This document shows positions 18,804 through 27,241 of a stretch of 64,000 nt of DNA, in pieces. Source of the DNA: Teredinibacter franksiae (GTDB lineage: Bacteria > Pseudomonadota > Gammaproteobacteria > Pseudomonadales > Cellvibrionaceae); NCBI RefSeq assembly GCF_014218805.1, contig NZ_JACJUV010000008.1, positions 124,001-188,000 on the forward strand. Reading direction: 5' to 3'. Under the pieces are notes generated by a model, which had not been told where the DNA came from, did no database searches, and saw nothing but the letters and a program-made list of their open reading frames with translations. A program made the position numbers and the translations under genes. The number at the start of each line of letters is the position of its first letter. Positions within the stretch are counted from its first letter, which is position 1.

Positions 18804-21800
18804 ATGGGCGCACTGATTCGATGGTTCGTAGACAACCCCATCGCCGCAAATTTACTCATGATTGCCATGCTATTGGGTGGCTATTTCAGCGTAGACAGCG
18901 TTAAGAAAGAAACCTTTCCCACTTTTACCGGCGATGTAATAAATGTTTCAATGGTATACCCCGGTGCAGGCCCTTCTGAAGTTGAACAACAAATTGTAGT
19001 GCGTATTGAAGAGGCCATTTCAGACTTGCCCGGCATTTATCAAATCACTTCAGAGTCACGCGAAAGCTACGGCAATGTAAGTGTTGTGGTTACTGAAGGT
19101 TTTGATGTTCGCACCCTCATCAGTGATATTAAAGTACGTGTAGATGCGATTAACACATTTCCGGTTGCAGCCGAGCGCCCCACCATTCAGCAGTTTGTCT
19201 ACCGCGAATTTTTAATGTGGATGGCGCTCTACGGCGATGCTGATTTACGTACAATGAAAAACCTCGCTTACCAAATTCGCGACGAAATGTCCGTACTCCC
19301 CGGTATTTCCGAAGTATTGGTAACCGGACTAAAAACCGACGAAGTGGCGATCGAAATTTCTGAAGCCTCACTTCGCCGCTACAACATTAGCTTTAACGAA
19401 GTGGCTGCTGCCATTCGCCAGACATCTCTCAATGTACCCGCGGGAACCATAAAATCAAAAGACGGCGACATTCAAATTCAAACCCGCGCCCAAGCTTATG
19501 ACTACGACGATTTTGCCCAAATTGTAGTCCGTAGCACGCGTGACGGTCAGCAACTTCTATTAGGCGAAATAGCCGAGATCAACGACGGTTTTTCTGAAGA
19601 AAATGTACTTTTCCGTATGAACGGCAAGCCAGGCCTGAATATGGAAGTGAAAATGAGTGACGACCCGCTACTGTTTGAAGGCACAAAAAATGCGAAAAAA
19701 TATATAGAAGAATTTCAGCAACTTTTGCCACAGGGCTTATCGTTGAAAATAAACTTTGAAGCAAAGTCGATGTTCGACAGTAGGTTCGATCTGTTAAAAG
19801 ACAATGCCCTCAGTGGTTTAGCCTTAGTTTTTATTATTCTTATGCTTTTTCTACGGCCCATTTTAGCGCTGTGGGTTGTAGTGGGCATAGGTACCACATT
19901 TGCCGGTGCCATTTGGTTACTGCCGCTTTTCAACGTATCCATCAATATGCTTTCGATGTTTGCTTTTCTTATGGTGCTGGGTATTGTCGTAGATGATGCG
20001 ATTATTGTTGGGGAAAGTGTGTACCGCCATCAACAAAGAGGCGAAAAAGGCAACTTGGCCGCTTATTCGGGCACAATGTCTGTTTTAAAGCCAGTTTTTC
20101 TTGCAGTAGTGAGTACTATACTTTTCTTTCTGCCTATGATCGACGTTCCCACCACAGTACTAGTCTATACCCAATCGATCTTTTTCGTCGTTCTATTGTG
20201 CCTTATCTTTTCGCTCGTTGAAGCTCTACTCATACTACCCTCTCACTTGTCACACATGAAGCCAGAAACACCCAGTCGGTTTGCACCGTTGCGAAAACTG
20301 GAAAGCCTCCGCCACTGGTTTTCTTCTCACATGGATAGTTTTGCACATAACACTTATTTACCCTGGCTAAAAAAATGCATGGCCCATAAGGGCAGTACGT
20401 TTTTGCTGTTCTTCTTTATTTTCACCGTTGCCGTGGTGTTAGGCCAAACCGGTTGGGTAAAAAGCAGTTTTCAACCAAACGTTCCACGACCGTTTATCAT
20501 GATTAACGTAGGCTTTGCAGACGGAACACCCTTTTCAACAACCAAAGCCACCGCAGAACATATTAGAAACCAGATGGATGTTGTTTCCGCAGACGAAGAA
20601 CTCATTGCACAAAATAGCGGTAAGCCATTTACGCGCGAACTCAACATGTCCGTGAACGGCACTTCGGCCACTATCTTTTTTGGCCTAACGCCGGCCGAAG
20701 AGAGAACTATTGAACTCGAAGTGGTTGCCAACAAACTGCGCGAACTGATCGGCCCACTACCAGAAGCAAAATCCTTCTCGCTCAACTTTTCCATGGGTGG
20801 CGACAGTACCGACATAACGTTAAACATGAATATGCTCGAAAACCGATCCAGCATACAACAGCAAGCCGTCGCAGACGTATTAGCAACGCTGGCTTCTTAC
20901 CCAGGTGTTTTCAATGTGCGCAGTGATTTAGATTCCGAGCGCACAGAGGTGGAAGTGGACTTAAAACCCTATGCCGAAACACTTGGCATTACGCTCGGCG
21001 ATGTTGCCAAACAGGTGCGCCAGGGCTTTTACGGTGAGGAAATTCAGCGTATCCCAAGAGCAAAAGAAGACGTACGGGTAATGTTGCGCTACCCGGCGGA
21101 CGAAAGGCGTACGCTCGACACACTGGATGATATGCGTATCCGCACACAAGACGGCCGAGAAATACCCATTAATGCCGTTGCAGATGTACAGCTGGTACCT
21201 GGGTCCAGCACTATTCGCCGAGTAGACCGCAGACGTAACATTAGCATCACCGCAGAAGTGGAAGAAGGTACTGATGCCACTCAAATTGTCGACGAAATAC
21301 TGGGGGCGAATCTCACTAACTGGAAGCAGCAATACTTGGGCTTCACATTGTCTACAGATGGAAACCTACGAAACCAAGAAGAATTTGGTGCCAACTTCGG
21401 CGTTAATTACTTATTAGCACTCATCGTTGTGTACGCATTATTCGCGATAGCCTTTCGATCACTTTACCAGCCCGCGCTCATCATTCTCGCAGTGCCTTTT
21501 GGGTATGTGGGGGCTTTAATAGGGCATATGATTTGGGGCACTAATATCAGTATATTTTCGTTCTTCGGTATCCTCGCCTGCTCGGGCGTTGTGGTAAACG
21601 ATAACCTGGTATTACTTGAACGTATTAATACCCTCAGGGAACGAGGTGAAAGCGTAAAAGACGCTGTGTTAAATGCTGGAATCGATCGCTTCCGCCCGAT
21701 TGTGCTCACCTCTATTACCACTTTTGTTGGGCTGCTACCCATATTGTTTGAACGCAGTACTCAAGCCATGTTTTTACAGCCAATGGTTATAGCCCTCTCA

Positions 21801-21959
21801 CACGGCGTGGCTTTTTCTTCAATCGTTACCTTGTTCCTCGTTCCTTGTGGCTACTACGCCAGCGAGAAAGGCAAAGAACGTCTTTCTGGGGTTTGGAGCA
21901 GGTTTAAGATTAAATACTTAGGGGAGGTAACAGCCATTGAAAACACACCTTCCGATTAG
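18804..21959 (+). CDS. RND efflux transporter permease (AcrB/MdtB-like)
   Basis: A 1051-residue inner-membrane proton-driven pump, the normal length for the HAE1-type RND family. It has an N-terminal membrane helix, a large periplasmic loop, and helices with the signature GIVVDDAIIVGE (proton-relay Asp pair in TM4). The second half repeats the pattern, with periplasmic loop 2 and CSGVVVNDNLVLLERIN in TM10. It is cotranscribed with the adaptor. The divergence from AcrB in the porter domain suggests the broader MdtB/CzcA-like efflux group, and no substrate can be named from the sequence. A 9-bp inverted repeat follows the stop. Confidence 0.93.
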   Translation: MGALIRWFVDNPIAANLLMIAMLLGGYFSVDSVKKETFPTFTGDVINVSMVYPGAGPSEVEQQIVVRIEEAISDLPGIYQITSESRESYGNVSVVVTEGFDVRTLISDIKVRVDAINTFPVAAERPTIQQFVYREFLMWMALYGDADLRTMKNLAYQIRDEMSVLPGISEVLVTGLKTDEVAIEISEASLRRYNISFNEVAAAIRQTSLNVPAGTIKSKDGDIQIQTRAQAYDYDDFAQIVVRSTRDGQQLLLGEIAEINDGFSEENVLFRMNGKPGLNMEVKMSDDPLLFEGTKNAKKYIEEFQQLLPQGLSLKINFEAKSMFDSRFDLLKDNALSGLALVFIILMLFLRPILALWVVVGIGTTFAGAIWLLPLFNVSINMLSMFAFLMVLGIVVDDAIIVGESVYRHQQRGEKGNLAAYSGTMSVLKPVFLAVVSTILFFLPMIDVPTTVLVYTQSIFFVVLLCLIFSLVEALLILPSHLSHMKPETPSRFAPLRKLESLRHWFSSHMDSFAHNTYLPWLKKCMAHKGSTFLLFFFIFTVAVVLGQTGWVKSSFQPNVPRPFIMINVGFADGTPFSTTKATAEHIRNQMDVVSADEELIAQNSGKPFTRELNMSVNGTSATIFFGLTPAEERTIELEVVANKLRELIGPLPEAKSFSLNFSMGGDSTDITLNMNMLENRSSIQQQAVADVLATLASYPGVFNVRSDLDSERTEVEVDLKPYAETLGITLGDVAKQVRQGFYGEEIQRIPRAKEDVRVMLRYPADERRTLDTLDDMRIRTQDGREIPINAVADVQLVPGSSTIRRVDRRRNISITAEVEEGTDATQIVDEILGANLTNWKQQYLGFTLSTDGNLRNQEEFGANFGVNYLLALIVVYALFAIAFRSLYQPALIILAVPFGYVGALIGHMIWGTNISIFSFFGILACSGVVVNDNLVLLERINTLRERGESVKDAVLNAGIDRFRPIVLTSITTFVGLLPILFERSTQAMFLQPMVIALSHGVAFSSIVTLFLVPCGYYASEKGKERLSGVWSRFKIKYLGEVTAIENTPSD

Positions 21960-21971
21960 CAAGCAAATAGT

Positions 21972-22016
21972 ATAGCCGTGACAAGCCGTTAACTGTCCAC
22001 TTTAAGGCACGGCTAT
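21972..22016 (+). terminator. Inverted repeat after the RND operon
   Basis: ATAGCCGTG and CACGGCTAT form a 9-bp stem with a 27-base loop, starting 13 bases after the permease stop. There is no T run, so intrinsic termination is uncertain. Confidence 0.35.
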
Positions 22017-22027
22017 TATCAACTTAA

Positions 22028-22066
22028 CGAATAAGTTATTTAGCTAACCACTGAATAACTTGTTCG
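22028..22066. repeat. 13-bp hairpin
   Basis: CGAATAAGTTATT and AATAACTTGTTCG pair with one wobble across a 13-base loop. It lies in the 440-base spacer between the RND operon and the thioesterase gene; otherwise I see nothing in that spacer. Confidence 0.5.
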
Positions 22067-22399
22067 CACCGGCACCACCATACCACGTCGTAATTCAACT
22101 CATGATTTTGAGGGCTCAATCGCTTTTGCCAATCACCTACAGGGCACCGCTATTAATTGAGTTTAGTCGCTACCGCTGGCAGTCGATGTGTGAATGATAG
22201 CACTGATCAATCCTAACCAATAAGTGAAACGTTAACCTTCAACCGGAGCAACGCTGGCTTACCGCCAACACACCGTGTGGCAGCGCAAAGTCGTTGCTGA
22301 AATCAGTCGACCTATACTATGTATAACCTTAGCGCCGTGCTTTTTTATGGTTTATAGTTTAAGGGCCCCTCTATCAACAAAACACAGCCTGGAGACCAA

Positions 22400-22762
22400 G
22401 TGAAAAACTATCAACTGGTACTCACTGAACACCTAAATCACTACGGCTATTTGTTCGGCGGCACGTTATTAAAATGGGTAGATGAATCTGCGTATATAGG
22501 CGCCCGTTTAGATTACCCAGGAAAAAGCTTCGTAACCGCCGGGCTAGAAAAAGTCAGCTATAAAAAGCGCGTTGAACTCGGCAGTATTCTTTCGTTTCAA
22601 GTTGAAAAGCAAAAGGTTGGAAATACCAGCATAACCTACAAAGTAGTCGCCAGCGTTGCCAGCTCTACCAGCAATTCCGATGAAGAAGAGCCAGAAATAT
22701 TCTCAACAGAAGTCACTTTCGTATGTATCGACAAAGACGGCCGTAAATGCTCAATACATTAA
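22400..22762 (+). CDS. Hotdog-fold acyl-CoA thioesterase
   Basis: A 120-residue single hotdog domain. The start is a GTG at 22400, preceded by GGAG. The helix motif HLNHYGYLFGGTLLKWVDESA carries the Asp/Glu and the small residues typical of YciA-type acyl-CoA hydrolases (N-x-x-G-x-x-x-G-G). It is followed by VTAGLEKVSYKKRVELGSIL, the usual second strand of the family. It probably hydrolyses acyl-CoA in the cytoplasm; chain-length preference cannot be read. Monocistronic, and convergent with the kinase gene. Confidence 0.85.
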   Translation: MKNYQLVLTEHLNHYGYLFGGTLLKWVDESAYIGARLDYPGKSFVTAGLEKVSYKKRVELGSILSFQVEKQKVGNTSITYKVVASVASSTSNSDEEEPEIFSTEVTFVCIDKDGRKCSIH

Positions 22763-22823
22763 GGGCACATCTATTAATTGATTAAAAAGAGCCGTGGCCT
22801 TTGAACATTAGCTCAACAATCGG

Positions 22824-23861
22824 CTAGGCTATTTCGACAAGAATGGGCGGCTGAACATTTGTTCTGCGCTTTTGACTAGATTCAACACGCGGGCGTTTTT
22901 GCGCTGTAGCACTTCTAAACTGTGCAACATTATTTTTGGCAGTCAACGGAATTTGCACAATAAACTGTGTGTATTGCTTTAAATGGTAGCGTATATCCAC
23001 CTTTCCACCCATAGATTTAGTATGCTCCTTTACCAAATCTAACCCTACACCGCGGCCAGCATGCTCCTGTTTTTGTGCAAGCGTACTAAAGCCGGGTAAA
23101 AACAATGAATTCAATAAGTCCTCACGCGATAATCGTGCTGTACGCATAACACTGTAATCATATTTTACGACCAAGCGTTTACGCACTTCATCAAGGTCTA
23201 TACCTCTACCATTATCACGCACCACAACAAACAAGCCCTGCTTTGTTCGCTTGGTATAAACCGATACAGCGCCCAGGCTGGGCTTACCAGATCGGCTTCG
23301 TTCTACGGGGGTTTCTATACCATGAGCCACAGCATTACGAATAAGCTGTATAACAATATCCTGCACCTTCGCTTGATACTCTTTGGGGATTTCGGCAATT
23401 TTGAAGTTATCGAGATTAAGTGCAACTTGCTTGCCGTAGCTTCTACTCACATTTAATGCCAACACCTGAAATGCAGCATTAATACCCCCATTACTACTAT
23501 CACGCTTATTTTGTACCGGCGGAGCTTTTCTAGATTTGGCTTTAGATTCGAGCGCGGTTTTTTTTATTTGCTGACACACTTTCACAATTTTTCGCATATA
23601 CAAGCCGACAACCTGCAATTGCGCTTTCTCAACACGCTGCAGGCGGAGCATACGCTCCAGCGAATCCTCCAAACCGACAATAAGCTTACTCAAACCACCA
23701 ATGCCAACAACCGTCGCTTCACCCTTAAGTTTATGCGCCACACGAGCCATGGCCCGAATCGTATTCTGGGATGCAGGCTTACGTAACAGCAGGTTTATAT
23801 CGGTAACACCCTCGTTCATACTTTCTAGTAGCAGGGTTAGGGTGATGGCATCGACTTTCAT
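22824..23861 (-). CDS. CheA-like protein with Hpt and histidine-kinase ATPase domains
   Basis: About 345 residues from the ATG at 23861. The frame is open to another ATG at 23993, but that 44-residue extension does not look like a domain. An N-terminal Hpt domain carries the phospho-acceptor motif RVAHKLKGEATVVG. After a basic linker (about 110-130) comes a CheA-type ATPase domain with N box QLIRNAVAHGIE, G1 VVRDNGRGID and G2 GRGVGLDLVKEH. The CheA dimerisation (P3) helices are short or absent, and there is no CheW-like P5 domain, so it is not a chemotaxis CheA. It may be a phosphotransfer kinase working with a receiver encoded elsewhere. The last 45 residues are basic and disordered. Confidence 0.75.
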   Translation of the reverse strand: MKVDAITLTLLLESMNEGVTDINLLLRKPASQNTIRAMARVAHKLKGEATVVGIGGLSKLIVGLEDSLERMLRLQRVEKAQLQVVGLYMRKIVKVCQQIKKTALESKAKSRKAPPVQNKRDSSNGGINAAFQVLALNVSRSYGKQVALNLDNFKIAEIPKEYQAKVQDIVIQLIRNAVAHGIETPVERSRSGKPSLGAVSVYTKRTKQGLFVVVRDNGRGIDLDEVRKRLVVKYDYSVMRTARLSREDLLNSLFLPGFSTLAQKQEHAGRGVGLDLVKEHTKSMGGKVDIRYHLKQYTQFIVQIPLTAKNNVAQFRSATAQKRPRVESSQKRRTNVQPPILVEIA

Positions 23862-24023
23862 AACAAGCACTGGTTGAAATTCATTCGACGCCAGTATGTC
23901 ACAGGGCGTAGCGGCGAGAATAGCGAAACAACGGGCTTGATGCTGGAGTGTGATGGGTGTCGTAACGGCTTGGTGAACCGACGCATAATTCAACAGGCTG
24001 ACGGCGCAATTAGCCTTCAGCTC

Positions 24024-24368
24024 TCACCCCTTGGGGTGCTCGATAGCATGGCGAACAACCTGCTGAATGGCTTCGAGCGGAATATTATCCTTCATACGAA
24101 AGTTGATACAACCTTGGCCCGCTTTATATTCGGGGTAAGCCAACTTAAACGCTTCGATATGGTGGGCACCACAGGTGTATAGCGACACGTAGCTCTTCTG
24201 ATTGGCAATTGCCACCCAGCCCTCAGAATAACTATAGGTAGGCATTTTGTAGTGCATGTCGACTTTAGCATCCGGAAAACAAGCGAGTATCGCCTCATGT
24301 AGCAGTTTAAGCTTCTCTCTCCGCTTTTCCGGCAAAGCGGCAAAATAGTTTTCTACATCCGTATTCAT
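24024..24368 (-). CDS. DUF1801 domain-containing protein
   Basis: A 114-residue protein of the DUF1801 (YdhG-like) family. It begins MNTDVENYFAALPEKRRE, has the conserved helix and strand phrases ACFPDAKVDMHYKMPTY and YVSLYTCGAHHIEAF, and ends GCINFRMKDNIPLEAIQQVV. Homologues are small cytoplasmic proteins; a Bacillus relative has been proposed as an iron chaperone, but the general function is unknown. Its stop lies about 160 bases ahead of the preferred kinase start. Confidence 0.9.
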   Translation of the reverse strand: MNTDVENYFAALPEKRREKLKLLHEAILACFPDAKVDMHYKMPTYSYSEGWVAIANQKSYVSLYTCGAHHIEAFKLAYPEYKAGQGCINFRMKDNIPLEAIQQVVRHAIEHPKG

Positions 24369-24884
24369 CTAGCCTCCACCATCATTTTTCGTATTGACTA
24401 TGCATTATTTTAGAAGCCGATTTGAAAATATAAAGGGAAGCTTAGCGGTATTTTAAAAAAATATAGCTATCCGCCAAACGGTAGCCTGGCCAACAGTCGC
24501 AAAACAATAGTTTTTGGGCGCCGAACCAAGGCCAAACTGTCGACCTTCCAGATAGAAGCCTAACGAGCCCTTGGTAGGCGTCATCCGAAATTATTGCCCT
24601 CTACCGGCTTTAATGTACACAGGTTATGGGATTCTACTGACGGACACCTCCAATAATTGAATTTTGCCTCTGTAGGGTCTGGCGAGCCTTAGCGTAAGGC
24701 ACACGGCATAGCGGAAGGCTGGCTGCCTTGCCAATTGGGCCAACGCCGCAATAAGGTTTGCCAGGCCACGCCCTTAGGCGCTTTGTGTGCGATTCATAGA
24801 GCAGCCCTTACCGCACTTCATCTATTTTAATACCCCAAAACGCCTGCGCCAATATGAACACACGGCCGCATACAAGCGCAAAGC
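24369..24884. other. Intergenic with dispersed-repeat copy
   Basis: A 516-base spacer. Bases 24727-24795 hold a copy of repeat family B; the rest shows no coding frame or hairpin I can support. The YaeQ gene ends at its right edge. Confidence 0.5.
24727..24795. repeat. Dispersed repeat family B, copy 2
   Basis: Matches 12285-12356 over its whole length. Its right end (CGCTTTGTGTGCGATT) matches the left part of the copies near 28612 and 40733. Confidence 0.55.
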
Positions 24885-25421
24885 CTACTCGCCCTGCAAT
24901 ACTTTCCAAGAGACTTCGCAAGTATTATCTTCCATCGCAACATGGAAAGAATCATCCGCAATGGTCACCGCAAAGCTCATAGTCCTACTGACAGATGTAG
25001 AGAGATTCTGTAGCTCCGCCCAAGGAAACTGAATAACATTTACCGCGAGGGAGGAGCACTTCTTTTTCGACTGTTCCCACCATGTATCCGACTTCGAATT
25101 AAAGGTGTATACCCAAACTCCGCCTGCCTGCCTTGTGGCTTTTTTAATACTGTCTGGGTTCGGCTCACCCACCACGATCCACTGCGCTATTTGACCATCA
25201 AGGGTTTTCAGCCATATATCAGGTGCTTCCGGTGTAGAAAGCCCCTTAGTAAACTCAAGCCCCTCACCGGCATGAAGACAAAAACCAAGAACACGAGCCA
25301 TCATACGTTCAACCTTTTCACTGGGGTGCTGAGCAACAGTAAGATTTAAAGTGCTGTAATAATCACGATTAAGGTCTGAAAGCGATATCGTAAATTTGTA
25401 AATAGTTGCGCTAAGAGCCAT
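24885..25421 (-). CDS. yaeQ: YaeQ family protein
   Basis: A 178-residue protein, the usual family length. It begins MALSATIYKFTISLSDLNRD and keeps the family phrases LTVAQHPSEKVERMMARVL, EGLEFTKGLS, EAPDIW and WIVVGEPNPDSIKKA. YaeQ has a variant PD-(D/E)XK nuclease-like fold. It was reported to compensate for RfaH loss when expressed from plasmids, but that result was disputed and the function is unsettled. It lies 36 bases downstream of the RNase H-like gene and is probably cotranscribed with it. Confidence 0.92.
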   Translation of the reverse strand: MALSATIYKFTISLSDLNRDYYSTLNLTVAQHPSEKVERMMARVLGFCLHAGEGLEFTKGLSTPEAPDIWLKTLDGQIAQWIVVGEPNPDSIKKATRQAGGVWVYTFNSKSDTWWEQSKKKCSSLAVNVIQFPWAELQNLSTSVSRTMSFAVTIADDSFHVAMEDNTCEVSWKVLQGE

Positions 25422-25457
25422 TGGCTAGATCCGGTTAATGATAGAGAGGTAAGTTAT

Positions 25458-25955
25458 TTAAATGCCTAACTGACGAACGGCATTTCGTGCGGCTTTGTCC
25501 ACCAATGCAAACAAATGATCTGTCGACGTTTTATTTTTAGATGCTTTATGCCCCTCGAGTTTAAGTAGCTGGCAGTGGATATGCTTACTCTTCAACTTGT
25601 CTATGAGTGCATAAAACTGCTGGTAAAGATCAGCATTATTCAAGCGCTTGCCATTTTTCGAAATATAATTATTCGCCTCCAGCTTTTTTCGCCTAGCGGC
25701 CAACCCCACCAAGGTTTGACAATCGGTATAACATTCTAAGGAGGCCGGCATGCTGGTGTTGTCGTCACACAACAAACCTAATGCCCATAAGAATGTTTGC
25801 AGCTCTAATCGAGTAGAGCTGGTATTCATAAATTGCTTCGTGCGAATACGGCTTTTTAGGCGCTCTAGTGACTCACCCGCATCGAAAACCAACAAATAGG
25901 CACCGCAACCAATGCCTGTAGCTGGCTGAACACTTCCATCCGTAAATATTTTCAC
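25458..25955 (-). CDS. RNase H-fold protein
   Basis: A 165-residue protein starting at GTG 25955, with AAAGG seven bases upstream. The RNase H acidic residues are recognisable in order: IFTDGS (Asp), SSTRLELQTFLWAL (Glu), CYTDCQ (Asp) and ALVDKAAR (Asp), with a His before the last Asp (LEGHKASKN). It is close in size to RNase HI but lacks the basic-protrusion sequence of the E. coli enzyme. It is probably a nuclease of RNA in RNA-DNA hybrids. It appears to be the first gene of a pair with yaeQ. Confidence 0.8.
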   Translation of the reverse strand: MKIFTDGSVQPATGIGCGAYLLVFDAGESLERLKSRIRTKQFMNTSSTRLELQTFLWALGLLCDDNTSMPASLECYTDCQTLVGLAARRKKLEANNYISKNGKRLNNADLYQQFYALIDKLKSKHIHCQLLKLEGHKASKNKTSTDHLFALVDKAARNAVRQLGI

Positions 25956-26045
25956 TTATTAACCTTTTTAACACGTAAATTGTGTTGGTTAACCATTTCT
26001 AATGAGCCGTTCCAAATATCCCACACAGCGTGGTTCACCCAACCA

Positions 26046-26432
26046 TCATCCCTGTACTGAGGGTCGGCTATCAATCATCATAAGATCCAGGGTTTTTTGC
26101 GCCTTTTCTGGGTTCGTAAGATCTTTAACTTCCAACATTTCACATTCGTCCCTCACCATTTCGTCAATACGAGTGGGGTAATGTCGGCAGTCTTCCGGGC
26201 GGTCATGATAAATCGCGCAGGTATACTTTTCCTCATTCGGCAACTTCTCCAACCAAGGACATCGCTCTAACAACACCCCGGTAGCCGGGTCTGTCCAAAT
26301 ATTACCGTTGTTGGTATAAGCATAGATAGGGGGCCGAAACGCATCCCAAAATTCAATTTCTTCGGCACTGGCCGATAAACCGCCGTTGCCGTATTTAAGA
26401 CAGCACTTTCCACACTGGTTACAGGCTCGCAT
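26046..26432 (-). CDS. YkgJ family cysteine cluster protein
   Basis: A 128-residue protein beginning MRACNQCGKCCLKYG, the characteristic CxxCxxCC cluster of the YkgJ/UPF0153 family, with further cysteines in ERCPWLE, YTCAIYHDRPEDCRHYP and DECEML. The family is thought to bind a metal, zinc or an iron-sulfur cluster. It is a small cytoplasmic protein in its own unit, about 90 bases upstream of the RNase H-like gene on the same strand. Confidence 0.92.
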   Translation of the reverse strand: MRACNQCGKCCLKYGNGGLSASAEEIEFWDAFRPPIYAYTNNGNIWTDPATGVLLERCPWLEKLPNEEKYTCAIYHDRPEDCRHYPTRIDEMVRDECEMLEVKDLTNPEKAQKTLDLMMIDSRPSVQG

Positions 26433-26582
26433 AAAGTTACCACCCCAAAATAGGCTTGGCTTGCCCGCCTACACCTAAGCAAAGATCAATTCGGCCGCAT
26501 TGTATCAGCCTATTGCCACGCAGCGCGCGCAGAACACTCTATGTGTTTGATATTATTGACTATTTAACAGGCGACACCCCGT

Positions 26583-26780
26583 ATGGAACACCCCAAAACT
26601 GCCGCCGCAGCAGCACTCAACGGTCTGCCAAGCCACGCCCCATCGGACCTACACTCCGATCACCACGGGTTTCTCTATCGTCTCATGCCAAACGGTATTG
26701 GATACTGTATCATTCGCGACAATTCAACATTGATTTTTGGCGCGCAGCATTATTTGCCCAGCGCCCCTAGGGTGGTTTAA
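26583..26780 (+). CDS. Small hypothetical protein
   Basis: A 65-residue frame that ends 2 bases before the DUF3010 start, so it could be its upstream operon partner. The second half (HGFLYRLMPNGIGYCIIRD and STLIFGAQHYLP) has the look of a folded beta-rich domain, whereas the first 25 residues are low complexity. There is only a weak purine stretch upstream (AGGCG). I do not recognise a family. Confidence 0.45.
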   Translation: MEHPKTAAAAALNGLPSHAPSDLHSDHHGFLYRLMPNGIGYCIIRDNSTLIFGAQHYLPSAPRVV

Positions 26781-26782
26781 AA

Positions 26783-27241
26783 ATGAAGGTTTGTGGTATA
26801 GAAATTAAGGGGAAAGAGGCTGTTATTTGCCTCCTGAGCAGTGACAACGGCCTGTTTGAAATATCAGATTGCCGCGTACGCAGCCTAACACTAAAAGACC
26901 CCGATACCAGCGAAGGTCTACTCGGGTTTCAGACGACTTTGGCAAAATTGGCCGAAGACTATAAAGTAGAGAAAATCATCATTAAAGAACGTCCCAAAAA
27001 AGGCAAATTTGCCGGGGGAGCCGAAGGCTTTAAAATGGAAGCCGCCATTCAGCTAATCGACACTGTGCAGGTTAGCCTCATGTCAGCTTCTCGCTCAAAG
27101 GTGCTCTTAAAAGCCAAGCCCCTGCCCATTTCATTTTCGGAAACCGACTTAAAAGCATTTCAAGAAACCGCTTTTAAAACAGCCTACGCCGCACTTATTG
27201 ATATTAACGAAGTGGTAGAGACTAGTAATGACAGAGTTTAG
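26783..27241 (+). CDS. DUF3010 family protein
   Basis: A 152-residue protein matching DUF3010: MKVCGIEIKGKEAVICLL at the start, then EKIIIKERPKKGKFAGGAEG and FKMEAAIQLI. The beginning resembles a RuvC/RNase H-type strand with a Glu in place of Asp, which may indicate a RNase H-like fold, but this is my inference. Its stop overlaps the downstream helicase gene by 14 bases, so the two are probably translationally coupled. Function is unknown. Confidence 0.85.
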   Translation: MKVCGIEIKGKEAVICLLSSDNGLFEISDCRVRSLTLKDPDTSEGLLGFQTTLAKLAEDYKVEKIIIKERPKKGKFAGGAEGFKMEAAIQLIDTVQVSLMSASRSKVLLKAKPLPISFSETDLKAFQETAFKTAYAALIDINEVVETSNDRV

